Positions 36,122-48,100 of a DNA stretch of 64,000 bases are shown in pieces (position 1 is the stretch's first letter; each line of letters starts with the position of its first letter). A program made the position numbers and the translations under genes. The stretch lies in NCBI GenBank assembly GCA_946807835.1, contig OX327699.1, positions 994,501 through 1,058,500 on the forward strand. The letters are read 5' to 3'. The notes beneath the pieces were generated by a model. The model was not told where the DNA came from, made no database searches, and worked only from the letters and a program-made list of their open reading frames with translations. The DNA is from Ailanthus altissimus (taxonomy: Eukaryota; Streptophyta; Magnoliopsida; Sapindales; Simaroubaceae).

Positions 36122-36874
36122 GCACGCAGCGACCTCACTTGGTCACTTGCAGCCGGCCTTGTTTCTTAAGCACAAGCATCTTAACCGAAGTACTAGAATT
36201 CCCACTGCTTCTAGGATTAGTTTGATCCATTCTCTCACTAATTCATTCTCTATTACATGTCTCACATGCATTCTCTATAGCACCACTAAATCCTTTTTTT
36301 TATTTACCATTTTTCAATTCAAAACCTCATTTTTCTCCATCAAAACTCATATTTTGTTCAAAATTTCTAATCACTAGTCTCTACCAACATCTCATCAACT
36401 AAATTGCTTGAATTCTCATCAATTACTCTGCTATTACATGTACCGTGATTTATCTGTACCTCATCAACCACAATCCCTAATCTATTTTCTCGCCAACACT
36501 CAAAGCTTTAATTGAGTTGTAACAACCACAGTGCTTAACACAACTTCCTTAACTGAGTTGCTTGAATTTTTACTTGTAATTCCATTTATTTGACTCATAC
36601 TTTCAATAATTCTTTTACATTTACATGTATTTTGATCATTTAATTATGGAATATCTTCTCAAGAATTTTCAAAAAAACTCGACAACCTTAACGATTAGGT
36701 ATTACTGTATATTTCTCAAATTTGTGATGTTCTTAATATTAGGCCATACCTTGAGAATATTAATAACAATATGCCTTATATTTATCACCATCTATATAAA
36801 AAAGAATTGTAAATTCGTTAACAATAATTTGATCGTTATTTTGGCTAGAACTTTAAAGAATGAAAGGAGGGAGT

Positions 36875-37492
36875 TGTAACACTCAAGATCTAGATGTCTG
36901 AGGTCATATATAGTAAGGTCAAGATGGATGGGTGATGATGAGATGCTAGAATTCAATATCGCCTGGTTAGAGAAAGTTTTTGGGCTATATATATATATAG
37001 CATTCTCAAACAATATGAGGTATTTTGGGGAAACTCAAGAACAAAACCGTGTGGGCTTAGACCTAAATAATATCATATTATATGAGAGCAGGTCATTACA
37101 AATAGTATTAGAGCCAAACCTACCTCACGATATGGGCTAGTACGCTCACAATTTGGACTACAAATAGCACACACGTGCCATGCACCCTTGAGGTCTAGCT
37201 CACATAGGTTAGCTATGTGTCCCCAAGCACACGAGGTCGTGTGTCCCCTAAGAGGGGTAAATTGTAACATCTGAAATTTAAGATGTCTGAAACTATAAAT
37301 AACAGGACTAAGATAGATGAGGTAAGGGTAAAGTACCAGAATCCCACGTCTCCTAATTAGAAAAAGTTTTTATATTATATATTTAGAGTCCCTTCTCAAA
37401 TAATATAAAATCTTTCGAAAAGACTCAAAAATAAAATCGTGCAAACTCTTCAAAACAAACAATATCATACTATACAAGAATGAATCATTACG
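36875..37492 (+). mobile_element. TRIM-like miniature LTR retrotransposon
   Basis: Two related terminal repeats of 226 bp (36875-37100) and about 230 bp (37263-37492) both begin TGTAAC and end CATTACA/CATTACG. The 162-bp internal region starts with a degraded Met-tRNA primer-binding site (tagtattagagcc, 37103-37115) and ends with a purine tract (aagaggggtaaat, about 37250-37262). Total length 618 bp with no coding capacity is the definition of a TRIM. The repeats are considerably diverged, so insertion is old. It is missing at the matching site of MULE copy B near 61965. I could not find a clean target duplication. Confidence 0.8.
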
Positions 37493-38878
37493 AGAACTCT
37501 CTACTCACCTCTTATATGAAATTAATAAATATCATTGCATCTCTAAATTTTAAAAAAATCTACGACACGTCTCCATGCCATTATATCTATCAGTTAACGT
37601 TAAGGACAGCGGAGTAATAATGTAATTGCGCACATATAACGAAAACCATAAGGTAACAACACAATTGCACAAATTTAAACTAAAAAGCAAATGAAACAAT
37701 GGCACTAGTGGTGTGTAGCTGCTGCTCGAGTGGACTTGACATCAACTCCAATAGTAACAATCATTACACTGCAAGAATAGAGTTCAAGGAAATAGATTTT
37801 GGAGTAAAAACTGTGTTGGCATATATATATATAGTGCAAAGGAAATTTCGTTCCTGAAATCATCAAAACCCTACTTCATGTGTGGAAAAACGAGAGATTT
37901 TTCATGATGAGAGTGAATGACTATTGAAGAATTTTCAGTGCCTTGAACGATTGCGAAACAAAAAAAGTTGGAAGTTGAAATGTGTAATGGAGGTAAGTGG
38001 TGTAACTTAAGTGTTTGAAATTTGGGTTTTACTTCATGATTACAATAGCTTGCCTCTAAACCGAAAATGCATTTACTTCCCTGTTAATGTAATATTGAAT
38101 GGGTTTTAGTGAATTTATGTATGTTTCCATGATTTGTGTTCATAAAATAATGATAATTTTTAGATAATCATTGTCAGTTGTTGCAAAGTGAACTAGTATT
38201 CTGTGTATATTTTTAGATAATCATTATCAGTTAGTGCAAAGTGAATTAATATTGTGCTTATGATGATTGACTCTCTATCATGGGTTTTTTAAAGTATGAT
38301 ATGATTTTCTGAAGAATAAGTAGTGTGCATATATAGCCCATTACCTTGTGATAGAGTGGTGGATAACTTTGATTTTTAATTTGGGAGTTAAAAGTTTGAG
38401 TCATTTTTTTATATACGAGTAGAGGTAAATTTTTTTTATTTTTAATAAAATAAATTTAGCCTTTTATAGATTTAAATTTTTGATTTGTGCCACAACAAAT
38501 ATTATTATTTTATAAATTTAAATTTACGGTCTACCACAAACAAATATTATTATTGTATGTTTAGCAGATTATTGTAATATTAAAAAAAAAGTATTGTGTG
38601 TATGCGCATTATCAAGTGTCGTTCATAAATATCAATTTAGTTGTTTTGGTTTGCATTTTTATTTGTATTGAAATCTGTTTCAGTTTTCTTCATGGTCCAC
38701 TTTTATGTTGATATAACATTTTTGTTTATAAAATAAAAGTTGCTATATTTTTATTGGTTTTTTTATAAATTTTTTATGTATGAAATCATATTTAGTGATA
38801 TGAAGCTATGTGTCACCTTTTTAGATGTGTGATATATTAGGAATATAATATGAAATTTCTTAAAAACACATTGTTCAT
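37493..38878 (+). other. Non-coding 5' part of MULE copy A
   Basis: From about 37573 it is nearly identical to 61996-63257. Contains a possible short first exon from ATG 37699 ('MALVVCSCCSSGLDINSNS'), open for about 50 codons, and a repeat near 38350-38530 with degenerate tRNA-like boxes ('gagtggtggataact', 'aaagtttgagtc'). Two direct 'tttttagataatcattrtcagtt' units occur at 38157 and 38210. Confidence 0.5.
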
Positions 38879-39217
38879 ATGTACAATATTATGGGTGGGG
38901 ATTTGAAAATTTCAAGAGTTACTATCGTGTTCATGGATTTTGCCTATAACCTGGCCTGCTTTGATCCTGAAGAGATCAGTATAGTGGCTCTCATAAATTT
39001 TGTTATGCGTAAGGCCTGCAAGCGGAGGATAATGTCCGATGAGAAATTTCTGTTGGAAGTGATTCAATCATGGGATTTGAGAATGGTGGTGATTCCAGAT
39101 GATAAAGGGTTGTTGAATTGCTGGCGAGAGCACAAGAACATACACGTTTGCATTGGGGTTACTCCCACTTACATCAATGCCTCCTGCAAAGAGAGCATTT
39201 TTCATGGAATCAAATGA
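38879..39217 (+). pseudogene. MULE N-terminal (PB1-like) open frame, copy A
   Basis: 112 codons: 'MYNIMGGDLKISRV' then 'FAYNLACFDPEEISI', 'KACKRRIMSDEKFLLEVIQ', 'VVIPDDKGLLNCWREHKNIHV'. The glycine-rich start followed by an acidic 'DPEEIS' helix matches the N-terminal domain of plant MuDR-type transposases. It stops at TGA 39215-39217, and the same stop is present in copy B. Either this is a decayed transposase fragment whose lesion predates the duplication, or the frame is normally continued by splicing. Downstream frames are heavily interrupted. Confidence 0.55.
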
Positions 39218-40090
39218 GCAACCTTTGCAACAAAGCAGATGCACAATCATCATCTGAAACCAATACACCACCTTATTCCCCCTGCTCAATCTCGTGCTCC
39301 TCCATACCTCAAAGCATAATGCCAGCCAGAAAGCCAATTTAATTTTCTTTAACAGCAAACTGCCAATCTCGGCCCAATACAGGATCTATTTTCCCAAACC
39401 CATTTGACATTGACTCTGATACTGAGGTTCATGTAAAAAAAACATACCTGAATGTTTTAGAACTCCCTCAAATAGTGAACCAGTAATTCCATTCCCATCC
39501 ACCTTCAACATGGGATCCTCAAACCACCATGATCCACCCATGTCACCTTGTACAAGTACAATGCTATCCCAATGGACACTGAGGTAGACTATCAAGAAGG
39601 TGATGGGAATTTCGAACAACCAGATCCACATACTCTAGTTCAAGATGCCAAAAATTGAGATCCAATCCCTGACCAAACCCATCATGATACAAAATTCAGC
39701 AGAAGGTGATGGAAATGTTGAACAACCAACGCAACCAGACCCATTCACTCCTCCAGGCCAAGATGCCAACATTGGAAATTAATTCATGACTAAACCCAAC
39801 ATGATATATATGAAGTATCACCGAATATACCCCATGAGAACACAATAACTCAGTAGCAATAGTTCCAAGTGTTCCTAATAGTGCCCTCAGCTGATGGAAT
39901 CCTATATAAGGATGCCTTTCAAACAGGTGATGTTGCCAGTGAAGTTCCATGGACCAGAAATATTGCTGGTGGCCAAACATCAACACCTGCAGTAGAAGGC
40001 TTGTGAGCATTCATATGGCTTTAATGGTGACATATGTACTTTGCTTTCTTAAGTGAAGATGAAATTATGGTAATGCAGCTTGTGTTGTCA
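39218..40090 (+). pseudogene. Degenerate MULE transposase linker, copy A
   Basis: Many stops in all frames. Recognisable pieces include 'MDTEVDYQEGDGNFEQPDPH' near 39572-39632. Minus-strand open frames here are shadows. Confidence 0.4.
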
Positions 40091-40925
40091 CCTATCAGCC
40101 TTTAGATAATGATGATAATGATGATGGTGATGATGGTGATGATGCAACAAATACTCTATTGCCTGATTATGAAAGTGATGACGATGAATTTGGTGCATGT
40201 TCTGATTCAAATGAGGGATTTATAGGCTAGCTAAATGAAGATATCCACAGACTACTGTACAATCCTTCTATTGGTCTTATTAAATTTAAGGTGGGCATTT
40301 ATTTCAAGAACACGGCTGACTGACAATTGCACTGAAGACTTCCTTAATTAAGGAAGGCTTCAGACTGAGAAGAGAAAAATTTGAAAGACAGAGGGTAACA
40401 ATAGCTGCTTTGACAGTAACTCCCTTTCAAATTACATGCCACCCTAAGTAGGCATTTGTATAATGTTCTAAATCAAGAGATTTTGTAAAGATCATACACG
40501 CCAGAAACTTTTGAAGAATCCAGTGTGCGCTAGTGCTTAGATTGCAAAACTTGAATACAACTCTAACTAACTCACTAATCACCCCATCAGTCCTTCAAAC
40601 TGACATCCGTGAGGAATGGGGAGTCCATGTTAGTAAGCAGAAGATATATCGTGCTGGAAAAAAAAAAGGCAATCAAGATGGGAAGAGTTGATCATGCATG
40701 AGTATAGCTACAAGAAAGTGAGAGATTATGCTCAGGTGATTATTACTAAAATGCATGGGGCCTTGGCTATTGTGAAAGTGAATAGGATGCATGAATTAGA
40801 CCCTAAATTTTGTTTTGCATTTCTAAAATGCATGGGGATGATTATTGCATTCCCAGCAGTTATTGATGGTTAAATAGTGGATGTAAACCCTTTAATAACA
40901 TTGATGAATGCCACCTAAAGGCTCC
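40091..40925 (+). pseudogene. MULE transposase acidic and pre-catalytic remnant, copy A
   Basis: An Asp-rich run encoded by GAT repeats (about 40105-40145) leads into 'LLPDYESDDDEFGACSDSNE' and a TAG. Then comes 'FKVGIYFKNTAD' (about 40287-40320, frameshifted after), 'LIKEGFRLRREKFERQRVT' near 40340-40400, and 'YSYKKVRDYAQVIITKMHGA' then 'VNRMHELDPKFCFAF' in the 40688-40873 frame. These are the blocks that normally precede the MULE catalytic domain. The sequence ends before the first catalytic Asp region is complete. Confidence 0.6.
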
Positions 40926-41809
40926 ATATAAAGTTTTAATATTTTGTTTATTGAAATTTAACGTTAATTAGAGAGTTATAAATGCAGTATTATTTAAAAT
41001 TTGTGGGTTTTAATATTTATTTATATATTAAAGCTTACTAGAAGTAATACATGACACAATTTATTTATTTTATCTAATAATATTTAGTTTCTTTCTTTCT
41101 TTCTCAAGTATTTAGGTTTCAAGGCCTAATATTTACACTTTTTTAGATTTTAAAAAATAATTAAATATACTAAAAATAAAGAAAAAATTTACTAAAATTT
41201 TAAAATCAAAATATTCTAAAAGATAAAAATAATAAAAACAAAAATACGCATCTTTTAAAGTATTTTATTAAATATATATATAAAATAATCAGATAAAAAG
41301 ATTGGTATACCTTTAAAAAGTGCATATTCTCTCACAATAGAGGAGTAATTGGATAATACAAAAACATTATGAGGCTAATTAATGGTTAATATGAAAAATA
41401 GTAGGGGAAAAATGGTTATTTTCTTAACTAAAACAACGGTCTCTTATTCACGAGTACAAGTTAACGAGATATAATATAATCGAATAAATTAAATAAAAAA
41501 TAATACAAAAAATAAGAATAAAAGTTATAAAATAGGATTATTTCACTCATTTATTCATATTATGTTACATTAATTTTGTGAGAAAAGATAAAAAAAATAA
41601 AAAAAAGACAACAGAAATAAGAAAAAAAAATTATAAAATTTAAAGGACTATATTATTATTATAATTCTATATTTTACAATGTTATAAAAATAACCTTTAT
41701 ATAGACTTTATGTTAATATAAATACATAAAAAGAAACTAAATATAACCTATTAATTATAAAATATATATGATAAGAAATTAATATATTAATTTCTTATAT
41801 CTTTAACAT
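40926..41809. other. AT-rich sequence, possible eroded LTR (minus strand)
   Basis: The right edge looks like an LTR start on the minus strand: TGTTAAAGATATAAG preceded by a purine tract (complement of 41810-41823). The other end was not found. Confidence 0.35.
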
Positions 41810-42670
41810 CTCCTTTCAAACTCAAGTAGAGAGTTGAGTTTGAAAAAGAATATTTTTTATTATAATGGTAGGCATTGAGAAAATCAATCACTTGTGGATG
41901 CAGATACGTTGCGAGTGCAAGTGCGTTGTCGATAATTACGAGTGCAAATATGTTGACAGAGAAACAAAAAATCAACTGTTGCGAGTGTGAGTGCGTTGTT
42001 AACCATTGTGAGTGGAAACACATTAATAGAAAAAAATTAACTGTTATGAGTGCAAGTGTGATGAGAGATTCTCCTATTATTTATTTGAAAATTGCAACAA
42101 AAACAAACCCATAAAAATAATGGATCAAAATTTAAGTAAACTGCAAACTGTCCATATAACTTTGAAAAATTTGTAAAAAAATCTCTATTACAAATTGGAT
42201 CACCGAAATTTCAAAAGGAGACATGAGACTGATAGATTTTGCGAAGGAGAGTTGAATAGAGCCGGCTGGGAGAAACCACTCGTCGAAAAATGGCAGAGAT
42301 CTAAGGTGGATGGTGGCGGACGGCAGCTCTGTTCAAAGGCGCAAGGGGGCTCATGCGACTTCAGATCAACAAGATTTCGGTACCGTGGGAATCTCCAGTT
42401 GATTCTGAGTGGAGTTGTTTAGATAGTGCACGTTAATGCGCCAAAAACTGGTCGAAATTCAAGTTAAATAGTAACAGCGGCAAAAAGTTTAGTCCATGCA
42501 TAGAGGAGCGTGCGACGGAGGAGAAGCTTGATTCCAATGGGGTTCAACCGGCCGATAGCGTCTGAACGTTTTGAGCTAGGCAGTGTTAATTACAGCGAAC
42601 TCCGACAAACTTCCGATGTCTTTCCCATAAAATTCTGGTGAGCTTTCTAGGAGTTTCCTATCTATTTGAA
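41810..42670 (-). repeat. Retroelement leader-like debris with a 70-bp tandem repeat
   Basis: A purine tract at 41810-41823 (minus strand GAAAGGAGAT type) adjoins the putative LTR. At 41908-42072, two and a half units of about 70 bp begin 'gttgcgagtgyragtgcgttgt'. The stretch 42195-42600 is GC-richer and resembles a copia leader. No coding similarity. Confidence 0.4.
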
Positions 42671-43474
42671 TTTTGCCAAAGGTTATTTATATATAGACGC
42701 ATGAATTCAACAAGAACATATTTTTTTCTAAAAATTAATATAAATAAATCTCATATAAGATGATTAATATCACCTCTCAATCTAGAAACTGGAGATGAGT
42801 GAATAAGAAGAGAAAGTGGATATTAGAAAAATATAATAATAATAAAAGCGACTAATGAAAGATTCCATGAGATTATTTTGAGATTTTTGGCAAACATATA
42901 AAGTATAATTTTGATTTTATTCTTTTTAGTTTTAGTTATGCAACTATTAAGAAAGCAATGATGAAGTATTTATATTAACAGTTCAGTGATAAAAAGGTTG
43001 TAATACATTTACTTCCACTCCAATCGAAAATTTGAAATTAAATTTCTTTTTTTTTTTTGTAAAAAAAATAATCAATGGTGAAAAATAAATTTATAAAATA
43101 ATACTTGTATTAACAGTTTAATAACAAAGAGGTGGCAACAATACATTTATCTTTATTTTATCAAAGATCTCAAATTTAAATCTCTCTTTCCTGCTCTTAT
43201 GTTTTATACTTTAGTGAAAATTGCGAATTTGAATTTCAGATCCCTGTATAAAAAAGATAAAATATAAAATCATAAAACATATTTGCTCTGAACTTTAGAG
43301 AGTAGTAACTTTTTGGGATAAGTATAATTTTATCCTCATATTTTGAGTTAATTGATAATTTTATTTAAATTAAATTTAAAATATTTAATTTTATCATAAT
43401 TTATTAATTTTTACCGTTACTTTTAATGATAAAAAGGAAAAAAAATATAATTTAGCCATACATATAAATTACCT
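42671..43474. other. AT-rich spacer with short related repeats
   Basis: Segments near 42960-43060 and 43105-43215 share 'tattaacagttyartgataaa.aggt.g.aatacattta', suggesting an old duplicated SINE-like unit. No gene seen. Confidence 0.35.
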
Positions 43475-43732
43475 ATTGAACACGTGACAAAATTATACCC
43501 ATTCATTATCTTTTCGAATACGTGACACAATCTTATCAATTAATTTAATTTAATATAATTTTAAAAATAAACTTTAACAATATAACACATGTCAAAATGA
43601 TTCATTGAACACGTGGCAAAATCTTATCCATTCATTATCTTTTCGAACACGTGGCACAATCTCATTTATTAATTTAATTTAATATAATTTTAAAAATAAA
43701 CTTTAACAATATGACACGTGTCAAAATGTGAT
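43475..43732. repeat. 129-bp tandem duplication with CACGTG motifs
   Basis: Units 43475-43603 and 43604-43732 both read 'attgaacacgtgrcaaaat' through 'acacrtgtcaaaatg'. CACGTG or one-base variants occur near 43480, 43528, 43587, 43609, 43657 and 43716. Confidence 0.85.
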
Positions 43733-44389
43733 TAGTATTTTTAGATATGTATCATCATGTAATTGGTTTATTTTTTTACAATAATTTGTAAATAAATTAA
43801 ATTATACAAAAAAAATTAAAAATAAAAACTGGCATCGTCGTCGAAAAATGACAGTCGGCACCATTTTTCGGCGACATGCAGACAATAAAAATTTATCAAA
43901 TTTACATCATTAGATTATATTTTTCTTGATTTATACAATAGTAGGATCATTTTTTATGAAAAAGGCCAGAAAATAGTCAAAAATAGTAGAGAGTGGCGGC
44001 GGCCACCGCTGTTAAACTGTGGGACGGTGACTTGTACCGTCACCACAAGTGGATATATTGGTTGCCGTATTAGCATTAGATTCAAAATTAACAAGGATCA
44101 AATTTTTCATGGCATGTAGCAAAATATGAATCGTCAATAGACACGAGGAAAATGACGAACAAGAGGTTTGTCTAATGTGCAGTGCCCAGATATTACAACT
44201 ACAACTGTGCTAAGAGGATGGGATGCTCAGTACTAATATAACCATAGCCAAGTATAAAGGACTAGGAGAAATTATCTTTGAGTTCTGAAAGGCGAGAACA
44301 GCAAAATTTGCTAGATGAATTGAACCAATGTGAGAATGCAGGACAAGCACTAGTAATGAAGAACTTAGTGTTTATTAATTTAATTAAAT
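43733..44389. other. Spacer, no gene seen
   Basis: Contains two short GC-rich foldbacks: 'gtggcggcggccac' near 43994, and 'ggtgacttgtaccgtcacc' near 44025. Unassigned otherwise. Confidence 0.4.
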
Positions 44390-45091
44390 GATATTAAAGC
44401 GGAAGCACACAAACAAGTAATATAACTTAAGTAATATAACGCAGAAATAAGTAATTAAGAAACTAGAGAGAGAAAAATAGAAGAAGAATATACAAAATTT
44501 ATGTTGTTCGGCAGCTTGCCTACGACCTCGGCGGATTAAGATCACTCACTTTTATTATTGAATCTTAAAGCACTTACAAAGTATGCATTTTACAAGAAAG
44601 ACTCACAAAGTAATCATTCTCTCGCAACCAAAGGATTTTTTCTCACTAAGAATCACAAAGTATATTTGATCACAAAGATCTCACTCTAATCACAAAGATT
44701 TGTGTCTTCTTACTAAGATATCACTAAGATGTGTTTACAATCTAACAGAGAGCCTTTATATAGACTTTAGGACATCCTAAGTTTACTCTAAATGTGTAGG
44801 AGTCGTATTAGGGAGTCCTAAAATAAGTGGGAGTCGAAATAGACTGAATTGAAACGGGAAGGCACTGGGCATTCCCACCTGGGCACTAAGGCGCTGAACA
44901 CCAGGCGTTGCGGTGCCCAGGTTCTGTTTTGGGTGCTGTGGCACCCATAACCTAGCACCACGATGCCAATGCCTGGACACTGCCATATACGTCTTTTTCC
45001 TTCTTTCTCCTTTGTCTTCGATCCTCATGTAACCAACGCACTTGACTTGCTTTCCAAATCATATCTCGATAATTTTTAATCAAATTTCTCA
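44390..45091 (-). repeat. 3' LTR of the minus-strand copia element
   Basis: In element orientation it starts TGAGAAATTTG. It shares with the right LTR 'aagtaattaagaaact', the 'cacaaag'-rich stretch, 'agagagcctttatat' and the GGTGCC/GGCACC cluster. The left edge is uncertain by about ten bases. Confidence 0.75.
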
Positions 45092-45149
45092 CAAATTTCC
45101 TCATAGATTCAAAATCATTTACAAAGTAACCTCGATCTCTCATCTTCGG

Positions 45150-48100
45150 TCACCATTGCAAATTAGTGACTCCGGTTAAGTCCTTGCACAAGATGAACTT
45201 AACAAAGGGTAGTGGCTTATTCAGCATGTCAGCAAGGTTTTTAAACGACGCAATCTTCGTTAGACTAACTTCACCACTTTGGACAATCTCTCGAATGTAA
45301 TGAAGCCGCACATCAATGTGTTTAGACCTTTCGTAGAATACTTGATTCTTGCTTAGGTGTATGGCACTCTGGTTATAACAATATACACCAGTGTTCACAT
45401 CTTTGATAGCCATTACCTTCGCGTATATGTCTTTCAACCACACGACCTTCTTAGTAGTTTCACAAACAGCTATGTACTCTACCTTTGTGGTAGATAGTGC
45501 AATCACATGTTGTAGAACTTATCTCTAACACACACTACACTTAAACACTGTGAATATATAACCCGTCAACGATCTTCTCTTTTCTAGATCACCTGCATAA
45601 TCTAAGTCTATGTATTCTCTTACTATTACACTGCTGTCATCATCCTTTTATACATTAACATGTGATTCGACGTCTCTTTGAGATATCTTAAAATCCACAT
45701 CACTATAAGCTAGTGATTCTTACCCGAATTTATCATATATCTACTCACCACATTCATAGCCTGTACTATGTCTGGTTTTGTGTAAACCATTGAATACATG
45801 ATGCTCCCTAAAATGCTTGCATATGGTACTTTAGTTATCTATATTTTCTCCTCTTTGGATGTCGGTAACTGTGCTACTGAAAGTTTTAAATGCATGGCCA
45901 AAGGAGCATAGACAGCCTTTGTATTAGACATACAAAATTTCTTTAGAATTTTGAGTATATATCGCTGTTGAGACAATAAGATAACATCTCATCTTTCCCT
46001 CACAATATCTATACCCAATATTCTATTTATTGCTCCCAAATCCTTCATCTCAAACTCGCCACTCAATTGCTTCTTGAGTTTTTGTATTTGTTCTATAATT
46101 TTACATGCGATCAATATATCATCGATGTATAGAAGCAAATACATCATCCCACAATTTATGTTCTTAAAGTAAGCGCATCCGTTATACTTGCTCCTACTAA
46201 AGCCACAAGCTATCATAAACTCATCAAATCTCCTATACCATTGTTTAGGTGATTGCTTCAACCTATTTAATAACTTCTTTAGCAAATAAGCATGATCTTC
46301 TTTTTCAAGCTCCTCGAACCCTTGTGGCTGTGCTATGTATATCGTGTCTTTAAGCTCTCCATGCAGAAAAGCTGTCTTTACATCCATCTGCTCTAGATGT
46401 AAATCAAGATTTGCATACATGGCTAACAAAATCCTAATGGATGTGTGCTTGACACTTGAGAGAATATCTCATGAAAGTCAACTCCTTCTCTTTGAGTAAA
46501 ACTTTGTGCAACTAACCCAGTCTTGAATCTTATAGGCTCTATCCCTGATATCCATTCCTTCATCTTATACACTCATTTACACCCAACAAGTTTCTTTTAA
46601 AGTTTCCCCACCAACTTCTAAGTATTATTATTCTTAAGAGAATTGATATCTTCTTCCATAGCCTGCTACCATTCATTCCTGTTTTCACTCTTCACAGCCT
46701 CACCATATATTCTATGCTCATCATACTCAATAGTATAAGAAGAATTAAAAATATGAGCAACTAAATCTGCTTGTACATACCTGATTGGTGGATTAATCAT
46801 TCTTCTTAGCCTGTCTCTGGTTAGATGGTACTCTTTAAGTTCTATCTTAGAAGTCCTAGTCTTTTCTTGGGTAGACTTGGAAGAACTCACCGATATTCTT
46901 GGTTCATCTTTAAGGATCTCATTGTTGAAGTGCTGATCTGATGGCACGTCAGATCTACTCCCAGGCTTCAATTTAACTTCTATTGACTCGTGTACTAAGT
47001 CTTTATTAGACACAAGTTTTTATTTCTCATCATTTTACGAGGCTTTCAGTATGGTCATCTCATCGAACGTCAGTCATAACTTATGATACTTTTTGACGGT
47101 GTCAAGTCTTTACACTATACCTTGTATCTTGTCATTCATTTGGGATACCCTATGAATACCTCTTTGATAGCTCTAGGTTTCAACTTTCCCTCCTTAACAT
47201 GTACAAAGGCAAGATAACCAAATATTCTGAAGTGGTCATACTTGGGAGGATTAATAGACTATTTCTCTTCTAGCATCTTGAAGTTAATTGCTGATGAGGG
47301 ATTTTTATTAATCAAATAAGTTACAGTCACTACAGCTTCTCCCCAATATACCTTGGACATCTTCGCATTGGTAAGCATCATTTAACCCTTTCAACTAAGG
47401 TCTTATTTATCCTTTTAGCTATGCCATTTTGATGTAGTATTGATCTTATCATTCTATACCTTGCAATCCCATGCTTGGCATAAAACTTATCAAACTCTCT
47501 ATTGCAAAACTTGAGGCCATTGTCAGTTTTCAGCCTCTTTACCCTTTTGCCAGTCTGATTTTCAACAAGTGCCTTTTAAGTCTTGAATGCATCAAATGCT
47601 TGATCCTTACTCTTCAACACATAGACGTATAACTTTATTGAATAGTCATCAATCAAACTGAAAAAATACCTAGCACTACTGCAAGTAGCTGTCGGAGCTT
47701 ATCCCCAAAGATTCGAGTGTATGTAGTCAAGAATCCACTTAGTCTTGTGCTCGTTGGTACTAAACCTTACCCTATGTGCTTTTTCAAGCACGCAATGCTA
47801 AAAAGATTCCAATGGCTGGCACTTATCCTCACTAAATGCCTTTTGACTAAATAACTCTTTCAAGTTTCTCTCGCCTAGGTATGCCAATCTAAGATGCCAC
47901 AACTTGGTCTGCATATTCTCATAATCTACAAAGAATAATGTAGAACCACTCACAACTTCACCCTTAAGCACATAGATACTTTTGTGCTTTTCTCTTCTCA
48001 TTACCATCATGAAACCCTTTATTACTCTCAAAACTCATTCGTCGATCCTGATGGAACACCCATTCTAGTCTAAAATCCTTAGTGAGATCAAGTTCCTCTT

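Larger units (their letters stand above)
36251..40925 (+). mobile_element. Mutator-like element (MULE) copy A, degraded
   Basis: Similarity to the segment starting at 61345 begins abruptly near 36251 and continues, apart from the TRIM insertion, through at least 39640 (the partner reaches the window edge). From about 38880 translations in scattered frames follow the order of a MuDR-type transposase: an N-terminal PB1-like region, a degenerate linker, an acidic Asp-rich stretch, the 'KVGIYFKN' zinc-ribbon-leading block, and the pre-catalytic 'YSYKKVRDYAQVI' region. The DDE catalytic core is absent; sequence diverges after about 40925. Terminal inverted repeats were not identified, so the edges are homology edges. 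Confidence 0.7.

Noticed and set aside
39386..40010. Minus-strand open frames of 81 and 104 codons (also 63291-63992)
   Set aside because: They are antisense to degenerate MULE coding sequence, and shared between copies only through duplication.
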